64,000 nt of DNA from Sva-07 sp942492715 (GCA_942492715.1 CALOFW010000012.1:186001-250000); one strand, 5' to 3'; positions 1 through 10,630 are shown, counted from the first letter of the stretch. Numbers and translations: made by a program. The notes: generated from the sequence alone by a model not told the origin.

Positions 1-648
1 GCGGATCGGGCGCGTGCCTGGATCACGTGGTTCGGCGTGTCGAGGCTCGTGGCATCCTCGGTTGCCGTCGTGGTCGTGTGCGCCGGCGCGTACTGGCTGG
101 TTCGCACACCACCACCTCCGACGGAGGCATCGCTCGCGATGGCCGTCGCGACCACGACCGAGCCCGACACGGACGGTGGGCCGTCGGCCACCACGACTCC
201 GGGTGCTGGTTCGGAGTCGCCGGTGTTGGTGCACGTCGCCGGATCGGTGATCGCTCCCGGGGTCTATGTCCTCGCTCCGGGGGCGCGCGTGCGCGATGCC
301 GTGGTCGCCGCCGGTGGGCCAGCGCCCGACGCTGACGCGAACGCGCTCAATCTCGCGGCGGTCGTCGTCGACGGCAGCCGGGTGTACGTCCCCGCGGTGG
401 GCGAGGAGGTGGTCGAGGCCGCCCCGGTCGGTGCCGGTGGCGGTGCGGAGCCCGTCGGTCCGATCGATGTCAATCGAGCGACTGTCGAGCAGCTGGAGAC
501 CCTGCCCGGCGTCGGGCCGGCCACGGCAACAGCGATCGTGACCGAGCGTGAACGCAACGGCCCGTTCGTCGACGTCGACGATCTCGACCGCGTGCCCGGC
601 ATCGGTCCCGCCAAACTCGCCGGCCTGCGCGACCTCGTGACGACGTGA
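1..648 (+). CDS. comEA: ComEA-like competence DNA-binding protein (5' end probably outside the window)
   Basis: Membrane-anchored DNA receptor of natural transformation, expected to hand double-stranded DNA to ComEC outside the cytoplasmic membrane. The frame is open to the window edge, and the residues before the GTG at 37 (ARAWITWFG) look like genuine N-terminal sequence, so I treat it as partial; a start at 37 would give 203 aa. One hydrophobic segment (SVAVVVVCAGAYWLV) is followed by a Pro/Thr-rich linker, an SLBB-type domain (VLVHVAGSVIAPGVYVL) and a C-terminal pair of helix-hairpin-helix motifs (VEQLETLPGVGPATA and VPGIGPAKLAGL). comEC follows after an intervening minus-strand gene. Confidence 0.88.
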   Translation, partial: ADRARAWITWFGVSRLVASSVAVVVVCAGAYWLVRTPPPPTEASLAMAVATTTEPDTDGGPSATTTPGAGSESPVLVHVAGSVIAPGVYVLAPGARVRDAVVAAGGPAPDADANALNLAAVVVDGSRVYVPAVGEEVVEAAPVGAGGGAEPVGPIDVNRATVEQLETLPGVGPATATAIVTERERNGPFVDVDDLDRVPGIGPAKLAGLRDLVTT

Positions 649-651
649 CGA

Positions 652-1128
652 TCAGATCAGTGAGTCGGAGATCACGAAGGCGGCGATGCCGAGCGCCAGG
701 CCACAACCGACCCAGATGCCACCGCACATCCACGCGAAGTGGCGCCAGTAGTCCGACCACGTCGCCATCGGATTGCGGGTCGCACGACGCGACGCCAGCA
801 GTCCCACCAGCACCCACATCACGCCCGAGGCAACGATCGCGATCGGATAGAGACTGCGCTCGCCGAACGGCGCGCCCACGAGCAGCAGGCAGGGTGCGGC
901 GAACACGCCACCGATCAGGCCGACGGCGCCACTCCATGCGTCATCCGACACACGCAGCGACACGTAGGCGATGGCACCGACGATGCCGGGGACGAGCAGA
1001 CCGAGCAGCGGCCCCCATCGACGGATGCGCGTGCGGTACCAGCGGGGGCCCTCGGTGAGCGGCGCGCCCGACGGGGCGTCGTACGGCGATGGGCGGGCGC
1101 CGGGCGGAACTGGGGTGAACGACGTCAC
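652..1128 (-). CDS. Small integral membrane protein, function unknown
   Basis: 158 aa starting with GTG. After a Pro-rich N-terminal tail of about 35 residues there are roughly four hydrophobic segments: LLGLLVPGIVGAIAYV, AVGLIGGVFAAPCLLLVGAP, YPIAIVASGVMWVLVGLLA and GIWVGCGLALGIAAFVI. I do not recognise a family. It sits antisense between comEA (stop four bases away, convergent) and comEC, and its first codons overlap the likely comEC start, so the two divergent starts share one short control region. The membrane character argues that it is a real gene, not a shadow. Confidence 0.6.
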   Translation of the reverse strand: MTSFTPVPPGARPSPYDAPSGAPLTEGPRWYRTRIRRWGPLLGLLVPGIVGAIAYVSLRVSDDAWSGAVGLIGGVFAAPCLLLVGAPFGERSLYPIAIVASGVMWVLVGLLASRRATRNPMATWSDYWRHFAWMCGGIWVGCGLALGIAAFVISDSLI

Positions 1129-2560
1129 GACCGCGTCAGGCTACGACGATTCGGGGGCGTCTGCCGTTCATTCCCCGGCGGAGATCGGCGTCGTCACCGA
1201 TGCAGCGGTGGTGGCCCTCTCGGTCGTCACGGCGCTCGGGGTCCGGCTCGTCCATCCGGGGGTGGCGATCGGTGCGGCACTCGTGAGCGTTGCGGCGGTG
1301 CGATCGATTCGACGGATCGCCCTCGTGTGGTTGTTGCTCGCGGTGCTGTTGGCGACGGCCGCGGCGCTGCGCTCCCAGCAGAGCTGGGCCGGCCTCGCAC
1401 CGGACCAGCTCGGCGCGTTCGTCGGGTGGGCTCGCATCGTCGACGATCCCCAGCCGTACCCGTCGAGCACGCGGGTGATCGTCGAGATCGAGGGCGAGCG
1501 ATTCGAGACGTGGGCGCGCGGCCGAGCGCGACAGCAACGCGTGATGCGGTGGCGCGGTGGCGAGTGGGTCCAGATGAGTGGCGAACGGCGGGCGCTCGAT
1601 CCCGAGCGGGCGCACCGGGTGGCCTGGCAGCACGTCGTGGGCGCCTTCGAGTTGGAGGTCGCCGCCGACGTCGACCCGGGCGGACCGGTTGCCCGCGCCT
1701 CCAACCGTGTGCGATCGACGATCGAGCGGGCGGCCGCCACGATTCCCGACCCGTACGGGGCGCTCTACCGCGGCCTCGTCATCGGTGACGACCGCGATCA
1801 GCCACGCGAGATGATCGATCGGTTCCGGGCCAGCGGGCTGTCTCATCTCACTGCCGTGTCCGGACAGAACGTCGCGTTCGTGCTGGCCGCGTGCGGCCCG
1901 TTGCTGGTGCGGTTGCGTCCCTGGCCGCGGTTGGTGGCAACGCTCGGGGTGATCGCCTGGTTCGTGGTGCTCACACGGGTCGAACCGTCGATCCTGCGTG
2001 CCGGCGTGATGGCCGGGTTGTCGGCCCTCGCATTCACCACGGGCCGCGAACGTTCGCCGGTGCGGATCCTGGCGGTCGCCGTGATCGGCCTGTTGCTCGT
2101 CGATCCGCTCCTCGGATGGTCGGTCGGATTCTGGCTGTCGGTCGGCGCCACCGCGGGCGTGTGCACGGTCGGGCCGTGGCTCGCCGACCGTCTGCCGGGT
2201 CTCGGCATCTTCGCACTGCCGCTGGGAATCACGCTCGGGGCGCAGGTCGGGGTGGTGCTGCCGAGCGTGCTCGTGTTCGGACGGCTGCCGCTGGTGAGCA
2301 TCGTCGCCAACCTGCTCGCCGTGCCGGTCGCCGGGATCGTCATGCTCTACGGGTTGCCGGCAGGTCTGGTGGCCGGTGCGGCTCCGGGGGTCGCTCCGGT
2401 GTTGATGTTCCCGGCGTGGCTCGGCACCCGGTGGGTCGACACGATCGCCATCCTCGGGGCTCGCCTCGAACCCGAACCGCCGTGGTCGTGGATCGGGTGG
2501 GCGGTCGTGGCGCTGATCGTCGGGCTGCTGGTCGCTTGGGGCAGGTTCCGCCGGTCGTGA
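1115..2560 (+). CDS. comEC: ComEC/Rec2-type DNA translocation channel, short form without beta-lactamase domain
   Basis: Predicted polytopic channel passing single-stranded DNA across the membrane during transformation. The competence domain is recognisable by LYRGLVIGDDRDQP and then FRASGLSHLTAVSGQNVAFV, with many later hydrophobic helices (for example LPLVSIVANLLAVPVAGIVM). I use the GTG at 1115 (VNDVTTASGYD), because an upstream ATG at 971 would lie inside the opposite gene; the exact start is uncertain. At about 481 aa it ends right after the membrane region (GLLVAWGRFRRS), so the C-terminal metallo-beta-lactamase domain of long ComEC proteins is absent. holA follows 51 bases later. Confidence 0.88.
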   Translation: MNDVTTASGYDDSGASAVHSPAEIGVVTDAAVVALSVVTALGVRLVHPGVAIGAALVSVAAVRSIRRIALVWLLLAVLLATAAALRSQQSWAGLAPDQLGAFVGWARIVDDPQPYPSSTRVIVEIEGERFETWARGRARQQRVMRWRGGEWVQMSGERRALDPERAHRVAWQHVVGAFELEVAADVDPGGPVARASNRVRSTIERAAATIPDPYGALYRGLVIGDDRDQPREMIDRFRASGLSHLTAVSGQNVAFVLAACGPLLVRLRPWPRLVATLGVIAWFVVLTRVEPSILRAGVMAGLSALAFTTGRERSPVRILAVAVIGLLLVDPLLGWSVGFWLSVGATAGVCTVGPWLADRLPGLGIFALPLGITLGAQVGVVLPSVLVFGRLPLVSIVANLLAVPVAGIVMLYGLPAGLVAGAAPGVAPVLMFPAWLGTRWVDTIAILGARLEPEPPWSWIGWAVVALIVGLLVAWGRFRRS

Positions 2561-2611
2561 GTCGATGCGGCGAGCGATGCGGCCGGTGATGCGGTAAGAA
2601 TCGGGGTCTCC

Positions 2612-3571
2612 ATGGCGACCCACCTCCTCAGTGGCAACGACGAGTCGATCCTGCGCTCGGCGGTGCACGAACTCGTCGACGACCTCGTCGGAGACGGCGA
2701 TCGATCGATGATGGTCGACGAGTTCGACGGCGACGACTACGAACTGCGCCTGGTGGTCGATGCCGCGCAGACACCGTCCTTCCTCACCGACAAGCGGGTG
2801 GTGGTGGCCCGCGATGTCGGCCGGTTCGCCACCGACGAGTTGACGCCGCTGCTCGCCTACCTCGCGAACCCGCTCGACTCCTCCGATCTCGTGCTGGTCG
2901 TCTCCGGCGGTTCGGTGCCGAAGAAGCTCGGCGATGCGGTCAAGGCGATCGGCACGGTCATCAACACCTCGCCGCCGTCTCGGCCGAAGGATCGGCAGGG
3001 CTGGATCTCCGATCACATCGCTGCGGCCGGCCTGCGGATCAAGCCGGACGCCGCGGCACAGCTGGGGCAGTGGCTGGGGGAGGACGCAGGCCGCCTCGAC
3101 GGGATCCTCGCGACGCTCACCAGCACCTATGGCGCCGACCACGTGCTCACGTTCGCCGACGTCGAACCGTTCCTGGGCGAGGCCGGAGGTGTGCCGCCGT
3201 GGGACTTCACCGACGCGATCGACGCCGGCGACACGACCAAGGCGCTGACGTTGCTGGGCCGGATGATGCACGCCGGTGGTCGCCACCCGCTGCAGATCAT
3301 GGCGATCGTGCACAACCACTACGCCAACCTCGCGAAGCTCGACGGAGCGGGAGCGCGCTCGGAGGCCGACGCGATGGCGGCGACCGGTATCAAGTCGGCG
3401 TTTCCGGCCAAGAAGGCGATGCAGACCTACAACCGGCTCGGCTCGGCGTCGACGAAGCGGGCGATCGAGCTGCTGGCCCAGGCCGATCTCGACCTGCGCG
3501 GCGCGAAGGACCTCGAGCCCGAGTTGGTGATGGAGGTCCTCGTCGCCCGCCTCTCCAAACTCCGCCGCTGA
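2612..3571 (+). CDS. holA: DNA polymerase III subunit delta
   Basis: Clamp-loader delta subunit, which opens the beta sliding clamp in the replisome. The 319-aa length and sequence fit the family: an N-terminal AAA+-like domain without a functional P-loop (LLSGNDESILRSAVHELVDDLVGDG), a segment resembling QTPSFLTDKRVVVARDVG, and the C-terminal collar region (LGRMMHAGGRHPLQIMAIVHNHYANLAKL). The location after comEC and before rpsT/lepA is the classical bacterial arrangement, which supports the call. It starts with ATG and converges with rpsT. Confidence 0.93.
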   Translation: MATHLLSGNDESILRSAVHELVDDLVGDGDRSMMVDEFDGDDYELRLVVDAAQTPSFLTDKRVVVARDVGRFATDELTPLLAYLANPLDSSDLVLVVSGGSVPKKLGDAVKAIGTVINTSPPSRPKDRQGWISDHIAAAGLRIKPDAAAQLGQWLGEDAGRLDGILATLTSTYGADHVLTFADVEPFLGEAGGVPPWDFTDAIDAGDTTKALTLLGRMMHAGGRHPLQIMAIVHNHYANLAKLDGAGARSEADAMAATGIKSAFPAKKAMQTYNRLGSASTKRAIELLAQADLDLRGAKDLEPELVMEVLVARLSKLRR

Positions 3572-3673
3572 ACCCCCGACAATCACCCGCCCAACCCGCC
3601 CCGAAAACCGAAAAATGCCCGGATCGTCGCGCTCAGCGCGCACGTCCAGGCAGATCTCGGGTGGTTCGGGTGG

Positions 3674-3928
3674 TCAGCCGGCGGCGTTGACCTTCTTCAT
3701 CAGGCGGCTCTTCTTGCGGGCCGCGGCGTTCTTGTGCAGGATGCCCTTCGACGCCGCGCTGTCGATGCGCTTGACGGCGAGTCGGACGGCCTCGGCGTTG
3801 TCGTCGGTGCCGATGGTCTCCGTCGCACGCTTGGTGCGCGTCTTCACCTCGGCGTTGACGGCCTTGTTGCGCTCGTGGCGCTTCTCGTTGGTGAGAATCC
3901 GCTTCTTCTGGCTCTTGATGTTGGCCAT
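3674..3928 (-). CDS. rpsT: 30S ribosomal protein S20
   Basis: Primary binding ribosomal protein that contacts 16S rRNA in the small-subunit body. The 84-aa protein is very basic and starts MANIKSQKKRILTNEKRHER, the typical S20 N-terminus; the helical remainder (VKRIDSAASKGILHKNAAAR, then KKSRLMKKVNAAG) also fits. It is transcribed opposite to holA (convergent) and to lepA (divergent), so it shares the 146-base region 3929-4074 with lepA. The length matches the family. Confidence 0.97.
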   Translation of the reverse strand: MANIKSQKKRILTNEKRHERNKAVNAEVKTRTKRATETIGTDDNAEAVRLAVKRIDSAASKGILHKNAAARKKSRLMKKVNAAG

Positions 3929-4018
3929 GGCCTCGAAACCTGTGCTTTCCGTCGATCATCGTGTCCGGGGGCCCGATGCCCCACTGAACAGCCCTGCGAC
4001 TCTATCGGCGGGCTCCGT

Positions 4019-4050
4019 TGAGCGGCAACGTGCCGTGATGAGCGGCAACG
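4019..4050. repeat. 12-bp direct repeat upstream of lepA
   Basis: The sequence TGAGCGGCAACG occurs at 4019-4030 and again at 4039-4050, a period of 20 bp (about two helical turns), just upstream of lepA in the rpsT/lepA divergent region. It could be a pair of protein-binding sites or a chance duplication; no known regulator motif was recognised. Confidence 0.5.
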
Positions 4051-4074
4051 GGCCCAGATAGCGTGGGGTCGGTC

Positions 4075-5859
<1,785 letters not shown>

Positions 5860-5865
5860 TCGCGG

Positions 5866-5883
5866 CTGGGGTCTGACCCCTGG
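5866..5883. terminator. REP-like palindrome GGGGTC-T-GACCCC after lepA
   Basis: CTGGGGTCTGACCCCTGG lies 7 bases after the lepA stop. The arms GGGGTC/GACCCC are perfect with a single central T. Nearly the same core (CTGGGGTC-A-GACCCC) recurs at 58089-58103, so it is a dispersed element, and both copies sit directly after genes, consistent with transcription termination. Confidence 0.5.
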
Positions 5884-5935
5884 CGTGATCGCTCGGTCGG
5901 GGATCGGGGGCGCAGAGCGGTAACGATGGTCGGCG

Positions 5936-7156
5936 GTGTCGACCACCTTCCGCTCGCTGAAGTACCACAACGCCAAACTCTTCTTCTCAGGATTGGCGAT
6001 CTCGAATGTGGGCACATGGCTGCAGATGACCGCGATGTCGCTGCTCGTGTACCGCCTGACGGGCGAGGCGACGTCGGTCGGCATCAGCGTCGCAGCGCAG
6101 TTCCTGCCGATGCTGCTCCTCGGAGCGTGGGCCGGCGTGATCGCCGACACCTACGACAAGCGGACGATGGCGATCATCACCCAGAGTGGCCTCGCCGCGC
6201 AGGCCCTGCTCCTCGGTGCCCTCGACCTGGCGGGACTGGTGACGTTGCCGCTCGTCTACGGCCTGTCGCTGGTGCTCGGGATCGTGGCCGCGTTCGACAA
6301 CCCGGCGCGCCGCGGTCTGGTCACGGAACTGGTGCCCACGGCCGACATCCCGAATGCGACGTCGCTGAACACAGCGGTGATGACCGGCTCGCGGATCTTC
6401 GGCCCGGCGATGGCCGCAGGCCTCGTGGCAACGATCGGCACCGCATGGTGCTTCATCTTCAACGGGCTCACCTTCTTCGCGATCATCTTCTCGCTCGTTG
6501 CGATCCGGCGCGAGGAGATGTTCCCGATGCCCCGGCGCCCGAAGGGCGGCAAGCCGATCCGCGAGGCGTTGCACTTCGTGGCGGGACGACGCGACATGGC
6601 GATCATCTACTCGTTGCTCGTGATCGTGAGCGCCGTGGCCTTCAACCAAGCGGTCGTCCTTCCGAAGCTGGCCGACGAGCGGTGGGGTGGCGAGGCGGTG
6701 TTCGGGCTCGTACTGGCGGTCATGTCGTTCGGCTCGCTGACGGGCTCGTTGCTGACCGCTCGGCACCACCAGGTCACGATGCGTTGGTTCTTCGGCTCCC
6801 TGGTCGCCATGGCGCTCGCCGGGTTCGGGCTGGCGTGGGCGCCGAGCCTGGCGCTCGCCTTCGTGTGGGCGGTGCCCTTCGGGTTGGGCAGTGCCGGCTT
6901 CATCGCCGGAGCGAACGCGATCGTCCAGCAGGAGTGTCCGCCGGACATGCGCAGTCGATTGCTGGCGCTCCAGGCGGTTGCCTTCCTGGGATCGACCCCG
7001 ATCGGCGGACCGCTCACTGGGCTGATCGCCGACAACGTCAGCGCCGAGTGGGCACTGGCGTACAGCAGCGTGATCAGCCTGATCTGTGTGGCGGTCGCGG
7101 CTCCGCTGTGGCGAGCCCGCACCCAGCCGGCCGCCGAACTCACGTCGGTCGGCTGA
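5936..7156 (+). CDS. MFS transporter, EntS/MFS_3-like exporter
   Basis: Predicted proton-coupled efflux permease of 406 aa with about 12 membrane helices. The N-terminus (FRSLKYHNAKLFFSGLAISN, then VGTWLQMTAMSLLVYRLTG) and the A-motif-like loop GVIADTYDKRTMAI match the enterobactin-exporter-like MFS_3 group, as does PLTGLIADNVSAEWAL near the end. The start is GTG at 5936. Substrate cannot be told from sequence. It stands alone between lepA and a gene pair for a secreted small protein and an HTTM-like protein, and may be an insertion into an ancestral lepA-hemW-hrcA order. Confidence 0.88.
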   Translation: MSTTFRSLKYHNAKLFFSGLAISNVGTWLQMTAMSLLVYRLTGEATSVGISVAAQFLPMLLLGAWAGVIADTYDKRTMAIITQSGLAAQALLLGALDLAGLVTLPLVYGLSLVLGIVAAFDNPARRGLVTELVPTADIPNATSLNTAVMTGSRIFGPAMAAGLVATIGTAWCFIFNGLTFFAIIFSLVAIRREEMFPMPRRPKGGKPIREALHFVAGRRDMAIIYSLLVIVSAVAFNQAVVLPKLADERWGGEAVFGLVLAVMSFGSLTGSLLTARHHQVTMRWFFGSLVAMALAGFGLAWAPSLALAFVWAVPFGLGSAGFIAGANAIVQQECPPDMRSRLLALQAVAFLGSTPIGGPLTGLIADNVSAEWALAYSSVISLICVAVAAPLWRARTQPAAELTSVG

Positions 7157-7226
7157 AGCGGCGCTGCCGAGATCCGTCCGCCTGCCCGCGGTGCCCTGGC
7201 CGGGTCGCCCGCGTCATGCTGGGGGA

Positions 7227-7661
7227 GTGGATCGTCGCGGCCGCATCCTGGTGACCGCCGTCGTCGTCGGCGCGCTCGTTGCGCCGGTCGCGCTCGATCG
7301 AGACGGGTTCCCCCTGTCGACCTATCCGATGTACTCCAGCGCTCGGGGCGACCAGGTCACGCTCGCAACGGCGCAGGCGGTCGACCCAGAAGGTGGTGCT
7401 TCGACGTTGACGCTCGGCGTGATCGGCGGGAGCGATGACCCGCTCGTCGTCGCCGGCGAGTTGCGCGATGCGATCCGTGGTGGACGCGCCGGGCAGCGGT
7501 GCGTCGACATCGCCGAGCGGGCAGCCCGGTGGGACGGGCTCCCGGGCGACACCGTTGCGATCGAGGTCGCCACGGAACGCCACGACGTGGTGGCGCAGGT
7601 CGAGGGCGGCGACAGCCTCGTCGACCGCACGGTCCACGCCCGCTGCGAGGTTCCCCGATGA
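7227..7661 (+). CDS. Hypothetical membrane-anchored protein upstream of HTTM-like protein
   Basis: 144 aa from GTG 7227 (VDRRGRILVTAVVVGALVA), with GGGGGAG immediately upstream; a GTG at 7251 is an alternative. One N-terminal hydrophobic segment, then DRDGFPLSTYPMYSSARGD and an extracytoplasmic domain. The FPLSTYPMYS phrase recalls small proteins encoded beside HTTM/gamma-carboxylase-like genes, though I could not confirm a named family. Its TGA overlaps the ATG of the next gene (ATGA), indicating translational coupling and a shared function with that membrane protein. Confidence 0.65.
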   Translation: MDRRGRILVTAVVVGALVAPVALDRDGFPLSTYPMYSSARGDQVTLATAQAVDPEGGASTLTLGVIGGSDDPLVVAGELRDAIRGGRAGQRCVDIAERAARWDGLPGDTVAIEVATERHDVVAQVEGGDSLVDRTVHARCEVPR

Positions 7662-8599
7662 CCGCCGCCGTCGAGTCCGCGACGACGTCGGCTCGTCCGG
7701 TGCCACTCTGGAGGGTCGTCGACGCGACGGCCCCGCCCGAACGCCTCGCGATGTTCCGGATCCTGACCGGGCTGTTCACGCTCGTGTACCTGGGTGTCCG
7801 GCTGCCGGTGTTCGCGCAGTTGACCGAGCGAGTGTCCGGCTTCGACGGCGTAGGTCTCGCGAGCATCCTCGACGGACCGGTGCCGGACGCTGTCGTCCTC
7901 GTCACGATCGCCGTCACGCTCACAACCGGCGTGGCGTACACGCTCGGGTGGCGGTTCCGCTGGCTCGGCCCGGTGTTCGCCGTCGGCTTCCTGGCGCTCG
8001 GCAGCTACCGGGGCTCGTGGGGGCAGCTCCTGCACTTCGAGAACCTGGTGGCGCTGCACCTGATCGTCGTCTCGCTGGCGCCCGCCGCCGATCGCTGGTC
8101 GCTCGACGCTCGAGCCGGTCGGCGGCCCACGGACCGCGAGGCGACCGCCTACGGCTGGCCGATCGCACTCGCCGCGCTGATCGTGGTGATCACCTACGTG
8201 ATCACCGGACTCGCCAAGCTGCGCTACGGCGGCGTCGAGTGGATCGTCGGCGACACGCTACGGAACCACGTTGCATACTCTGCGGCGCGGCTCGACCTGC
8301 TCGGCGGCGACGCCTCGCCGATCGCCGGCTGGGCGGTGCGCTCCTCGTGGGCGTGGACGCCCGCGGCGGCGTTCGCGGTGGTGGTCGAACTGGCGGCACC
8401 CCTCGCGCTCCTGGGCGGCCGGATGAGGACGGCCTGGGTGGTCGCGGCCTGGCTGCTCCACGCCGGCATCGCCGCGACGATGCTGATCGTCTTCCCGTAC
8501 CCGCTGTTCCTGGTGGCGTTCGCGCCGTTCTACCGCGTGGAGCGACTCTGGACCGGCCGGCCGAACTGGTTGCGATCTGGCGCCGCTCAGTCCGCCTGA
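7658..8599 (+). CDS. HTTM-like (vitamin K-dependent gamma-carboxylase-like) membrane protein
   Basis: 313 aa, about six to eight hydrophobic segments. PERLAMFRILTGLFTLVYLG at the N-terminus and WGQLLHFENLVALHLIVVSL resemble HTTM-domain proteins, a membrane group related to gamma-glutamyl carboxylase; ITGLAKLRYGGVEWIVGDTL is also typical. No catalytic function can be claimed. ATG 7658 overlaps the preceding stop by four bases. The 3' end overlaps the convergent flavodoxin gene by 13 bases. Confidence 0.7.
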   Translation: MTAAVESATTSARPVPLWRVVDATAPPERLAMFRILTGLFTLVYLGVRLPVFAQLTERVSGFDGVGLASILDGPVPDAVVLVTIAVTLTTGVAYTLGWRFRWLGPVFAVGFLALGSYRGSWGQLLHFENLVALHLIVVSLAPAADRWSLDARAGRRPTDREATAYGWPIALAALIVVITYVITGLAKLRYGGVEWIVGDTLRNHVAYSAARLDLLGGDASPIAGWAVRSSWAWTPAAAFAVVVELAAPLALLGGRMRTAWVVAAWLLHAGIAATMLIVFPYPLFLVAFAPFYRVERLWTGRPNWLRSGAAQSA

Positions 8600-9120
8600 A
8601 GGGACTCGGCCAGCCGCCGACCCCAGGCCGACGCCCGATCGGCCTCGTCGGCTTCGAGGTGGTTCTCCTTGTCGACGAAGAAGCTCTCGGGCGCGGCGAC
8701 GAGCTCGAAGCCGTGGCGGCCGAGTCGCTTGGCGATGCCCTTCGACGCCTGGCCGGTCACCAGGGTGGTTGCGTGGACACGGGTGTCGAACGCAGCCGCC
8801 CGACCCGACTGTCCGGTGGGCACCTCGTCGAACCAGTCGCGCAGGCCCGGCCCCTCGGCATCGGGGTCGAGATCGAGGTCCTCGTCCTTCGCTGCCATGT
8901 CCTTGGCGCTCTGGCGGCTGAGGTGACTCGACATGCCGTGGACGTGGGTGGGGCCGCCGACGACCACCAGGTCGGCGGCGCCGACGAGCTCGGGGGTGGC
9001 GTCGTGCACCGCCACGACCGTCACGTCGTCCAGCCGGTCGCGCAGCCCGGTGGCGATGCGATCGGCGATCACGTGGGTGTTGCCGAACATGGATTCGTAG
9101 ACGACGACGGCGGTGGGCAT
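8587..9120 (-). CDS. Flavodoxin-domain protein
   Basis: 177 aa. The FMN phosphate-binding loop is near the N-terminus (VVVYESMFGNTHVIADRIA), followed by a flavodoxin fold pattern (DLVVVGGPTHVHGMSSHLSR) where flavodoxins place the isoalloxazine-binding loops. Likely an electron carrier or FMN-binding regulator. The start is the ATG at 9120; the same frame stays open for 1.6 kb upstream antisense to the photolyase but is not coding there. It is divergent from the photolyase gene across a 135-base region. Confidence 0.85.
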   Translation of the reverse strand: MPTAVVVYESMFGNTHVIADRIATGLRDRLDDVTVVAVHDATPELVGAADLVVVGGPTHVHGMSSHLSRQSAKDMAAKDEDLDLDPDAEGPGLRDWFDEVPTGQSGRAAAFDTRVHATTLVTGQASKGIAKRLGRHGFELVAAPESFFVDKENHLEADEADRASAWGRRLAESLQAD

Positions 9121-9255
9121 GGCTCTCCTCGATGGCGTGGTGGTTGCGATCATGCGCGCCGGCGCCGCCGTTCGACACGGGCCCTTCGGCCCGATCGCGG
9201 AGAAAGTCGGCTGCCGATCGGGTGCCCGACCGGCTGGTGGGGTACAACCGGAGGC

Positions 9256-10584
9256 GTGGCGCGTCGCTCGATCATGTGGTTTCGGCGTGATCTCCGACTC
9301 GGCGACCATCCTGCACTGCTCGCGGCCGGCGCCGATGGGTGCGAGGTCGTCCCGGTGTTCGTGGTCGATCCGGCCTTCACGGCGGCTGGTGCACCGCGGC
9401 TCGCCCACCTCCACGACTGCCTGACGGCGCTCGACGCCGACCTGCGGCGGCGGTCGGGAGCTGGGCTCGTCGTCCGCCACGGTGACCCGGTCTCGGTGAT
9501 CCCACAGTTGGCCGCCGAACTCGGCGCCGAGGAGGTGTTCGTCACCCGCGACTACGCCCCTTACGGACGTCGTCGCGACGCGGCGATCGCCGAAGCACTC
9601 CGCCGCAACGAGCGTTCGCTGCGTGGTGTCGGTTCGCCGTACGCGGTTGCGCCGGGCGGTGTCCGCAAGGGTGACGGCGATCCGTACGCAGTGTTCACCC
9701 CGTTCTCCAAGGTGTGGCGACAGGTCGGGTGGGATCGACCCGCGGATGCGCCCGGTGACGACGTCCGATGGTTGGGGTCGGATGCGGTCGCCTCCGAGCC
9801 GATGCCCGAGCGCCCCGATCCCGCCGATGGTCAGCTGGGCGGTGAACTCCCGCCGGCGGGGGAGGCAGCCGCACACGAACGATGGTCGGAGTTCCTCCAC
9901 GATGCGCTCGACGAATACGACGAGCACCGCGACCAGGCCGCGCTCGACGGAACGAGCCGCCTGTCGCCGGCGCTGAAGTGGGGCACGATCCATCCCCGGC
10001 AACTGCTCGCGGACCTCGATGCGTCCGGTGCTGGGCCGCGGGCCCACACCGTGTTCTCGAGCGAACTCGCATGGAGGGACTTCTATGCCGACGTGCTGTT
10101 CCAACGCCCGGAGACCGCGTGGGAGAACTTGAACCGCAAGATGGACGCGATGCCGGTCGACACCGACGCAGCCGCCCGCGAGCGCTTCGATCGCTGGACG
10201 GCAGGCGAGACCGGTTTCGGCATCGTCGACGCCGGGATGAAGCAACTGCTCGCGACCGGTTGGATGCACAACCGGGTGCGCATGATCGTGGCGAGCTTCC
10301 TGGTCAAGGACCTGCATCTGCCCTGGCAGTGGGGTGCGAGATGGTTCATGCAGCGCCTCGTCGACGGCGACCTGGCGTCGAACAACCACGGTTGGCAGTG
10401 GGCGGCCGGCACGGGGACCGATGCGGCGCCGTACTTCCGGGTGTTCAATCCGACGCTGCAGGAAGAGCGCTACGACCCCGACGGGGAGTACGTGGAGCGC
10501 TGGGCCCCGAACCCCGTCGAGCCGATGCTCGACCACCGGGCCGAACGCAACGAAGCGCTCCGAAGGCTGAAGTCGATCGGCTGA
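9256..10584 (+). CDS. phrB: Deoxyribodipyrimidine photolyase (class I CPD type)
   Basis: Light-driven repair of cyclobutane pyrimidine dimers using FAD plus an antenna cofactor. The N-terminal Rossmann antenna domain begins IMWFRRDLRLGDHPALLAA. The FAD domain holds LAWRDFYADVLFQRPE, GFGIVDAGMKQLLATGWMHN and DLASNNHGWQWAAGTGTDA, the signature of DNA photolyases. I chose GTG 9256 (VARRSIMWF) because GGAG precedes it; 442 aa is near the family length. The frame extends far upstream without coding character. It is divergent from the flavodoxin gene, so redox supply is a possible link (inference). Confidence 0.94.
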   Translation: MARRSIMWFRRDLRLGDHPALLAAGADGCEVVPVFVVDPAFTAAGAPRLAHLHDCLTALDADLRRRSGAGLVVRHGDPVSVIPQLAAELGAEEVFVTRDYAPYGRRRDAAIAEALRRNERSLRGVGSPYAVAPGGVRKGDGDPYAVFTPFSKVWRQVGWDRPADAPGDDVRWLGSDAVASEPMPERPDPADGQLGGELPPAGEAAAHERWSEFLHDALDEYDEHRDQAALDGTSRLSPALKWGTIHPRQLLADLDASGAGPRAHTVFSSELAWRDFYADVLFQRPETAWENLNRKMDAMPVDTDAAARERFDRWTAGETGFGIVDAGMKQLLATGWMHNRVRMIVASFLVKDLHLPWQWGARWFMQRLVDGDLASNNHGWQWAAGTGTDAAPYFRVFNPTLQEERYDPDGEYVERWAPNPVEPMLDHRAERNEALRRLKSIG

Positions 10585-10630
10585 GCGCCGATCCGGCACA
10601 CCGGGAGCCAGTTCGTCGGGATCCGATCGG

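Noticed and set aside
1136..3643. 835-aa open frame on the minus strand opposite comEC/holA
   Set aside because: Arg/His/Pro-rich low-complexity translation with no domain; a high-GC shadow of two clear plus-strand genes.
9178..9193. CGGGCC-CTTC-GGCCCG hairpin between flavodoxin and photolyase genes
   Set aside because: Perfect six-base stem but short, in a divergent promoter region and expected by chance in high-GC DNA.
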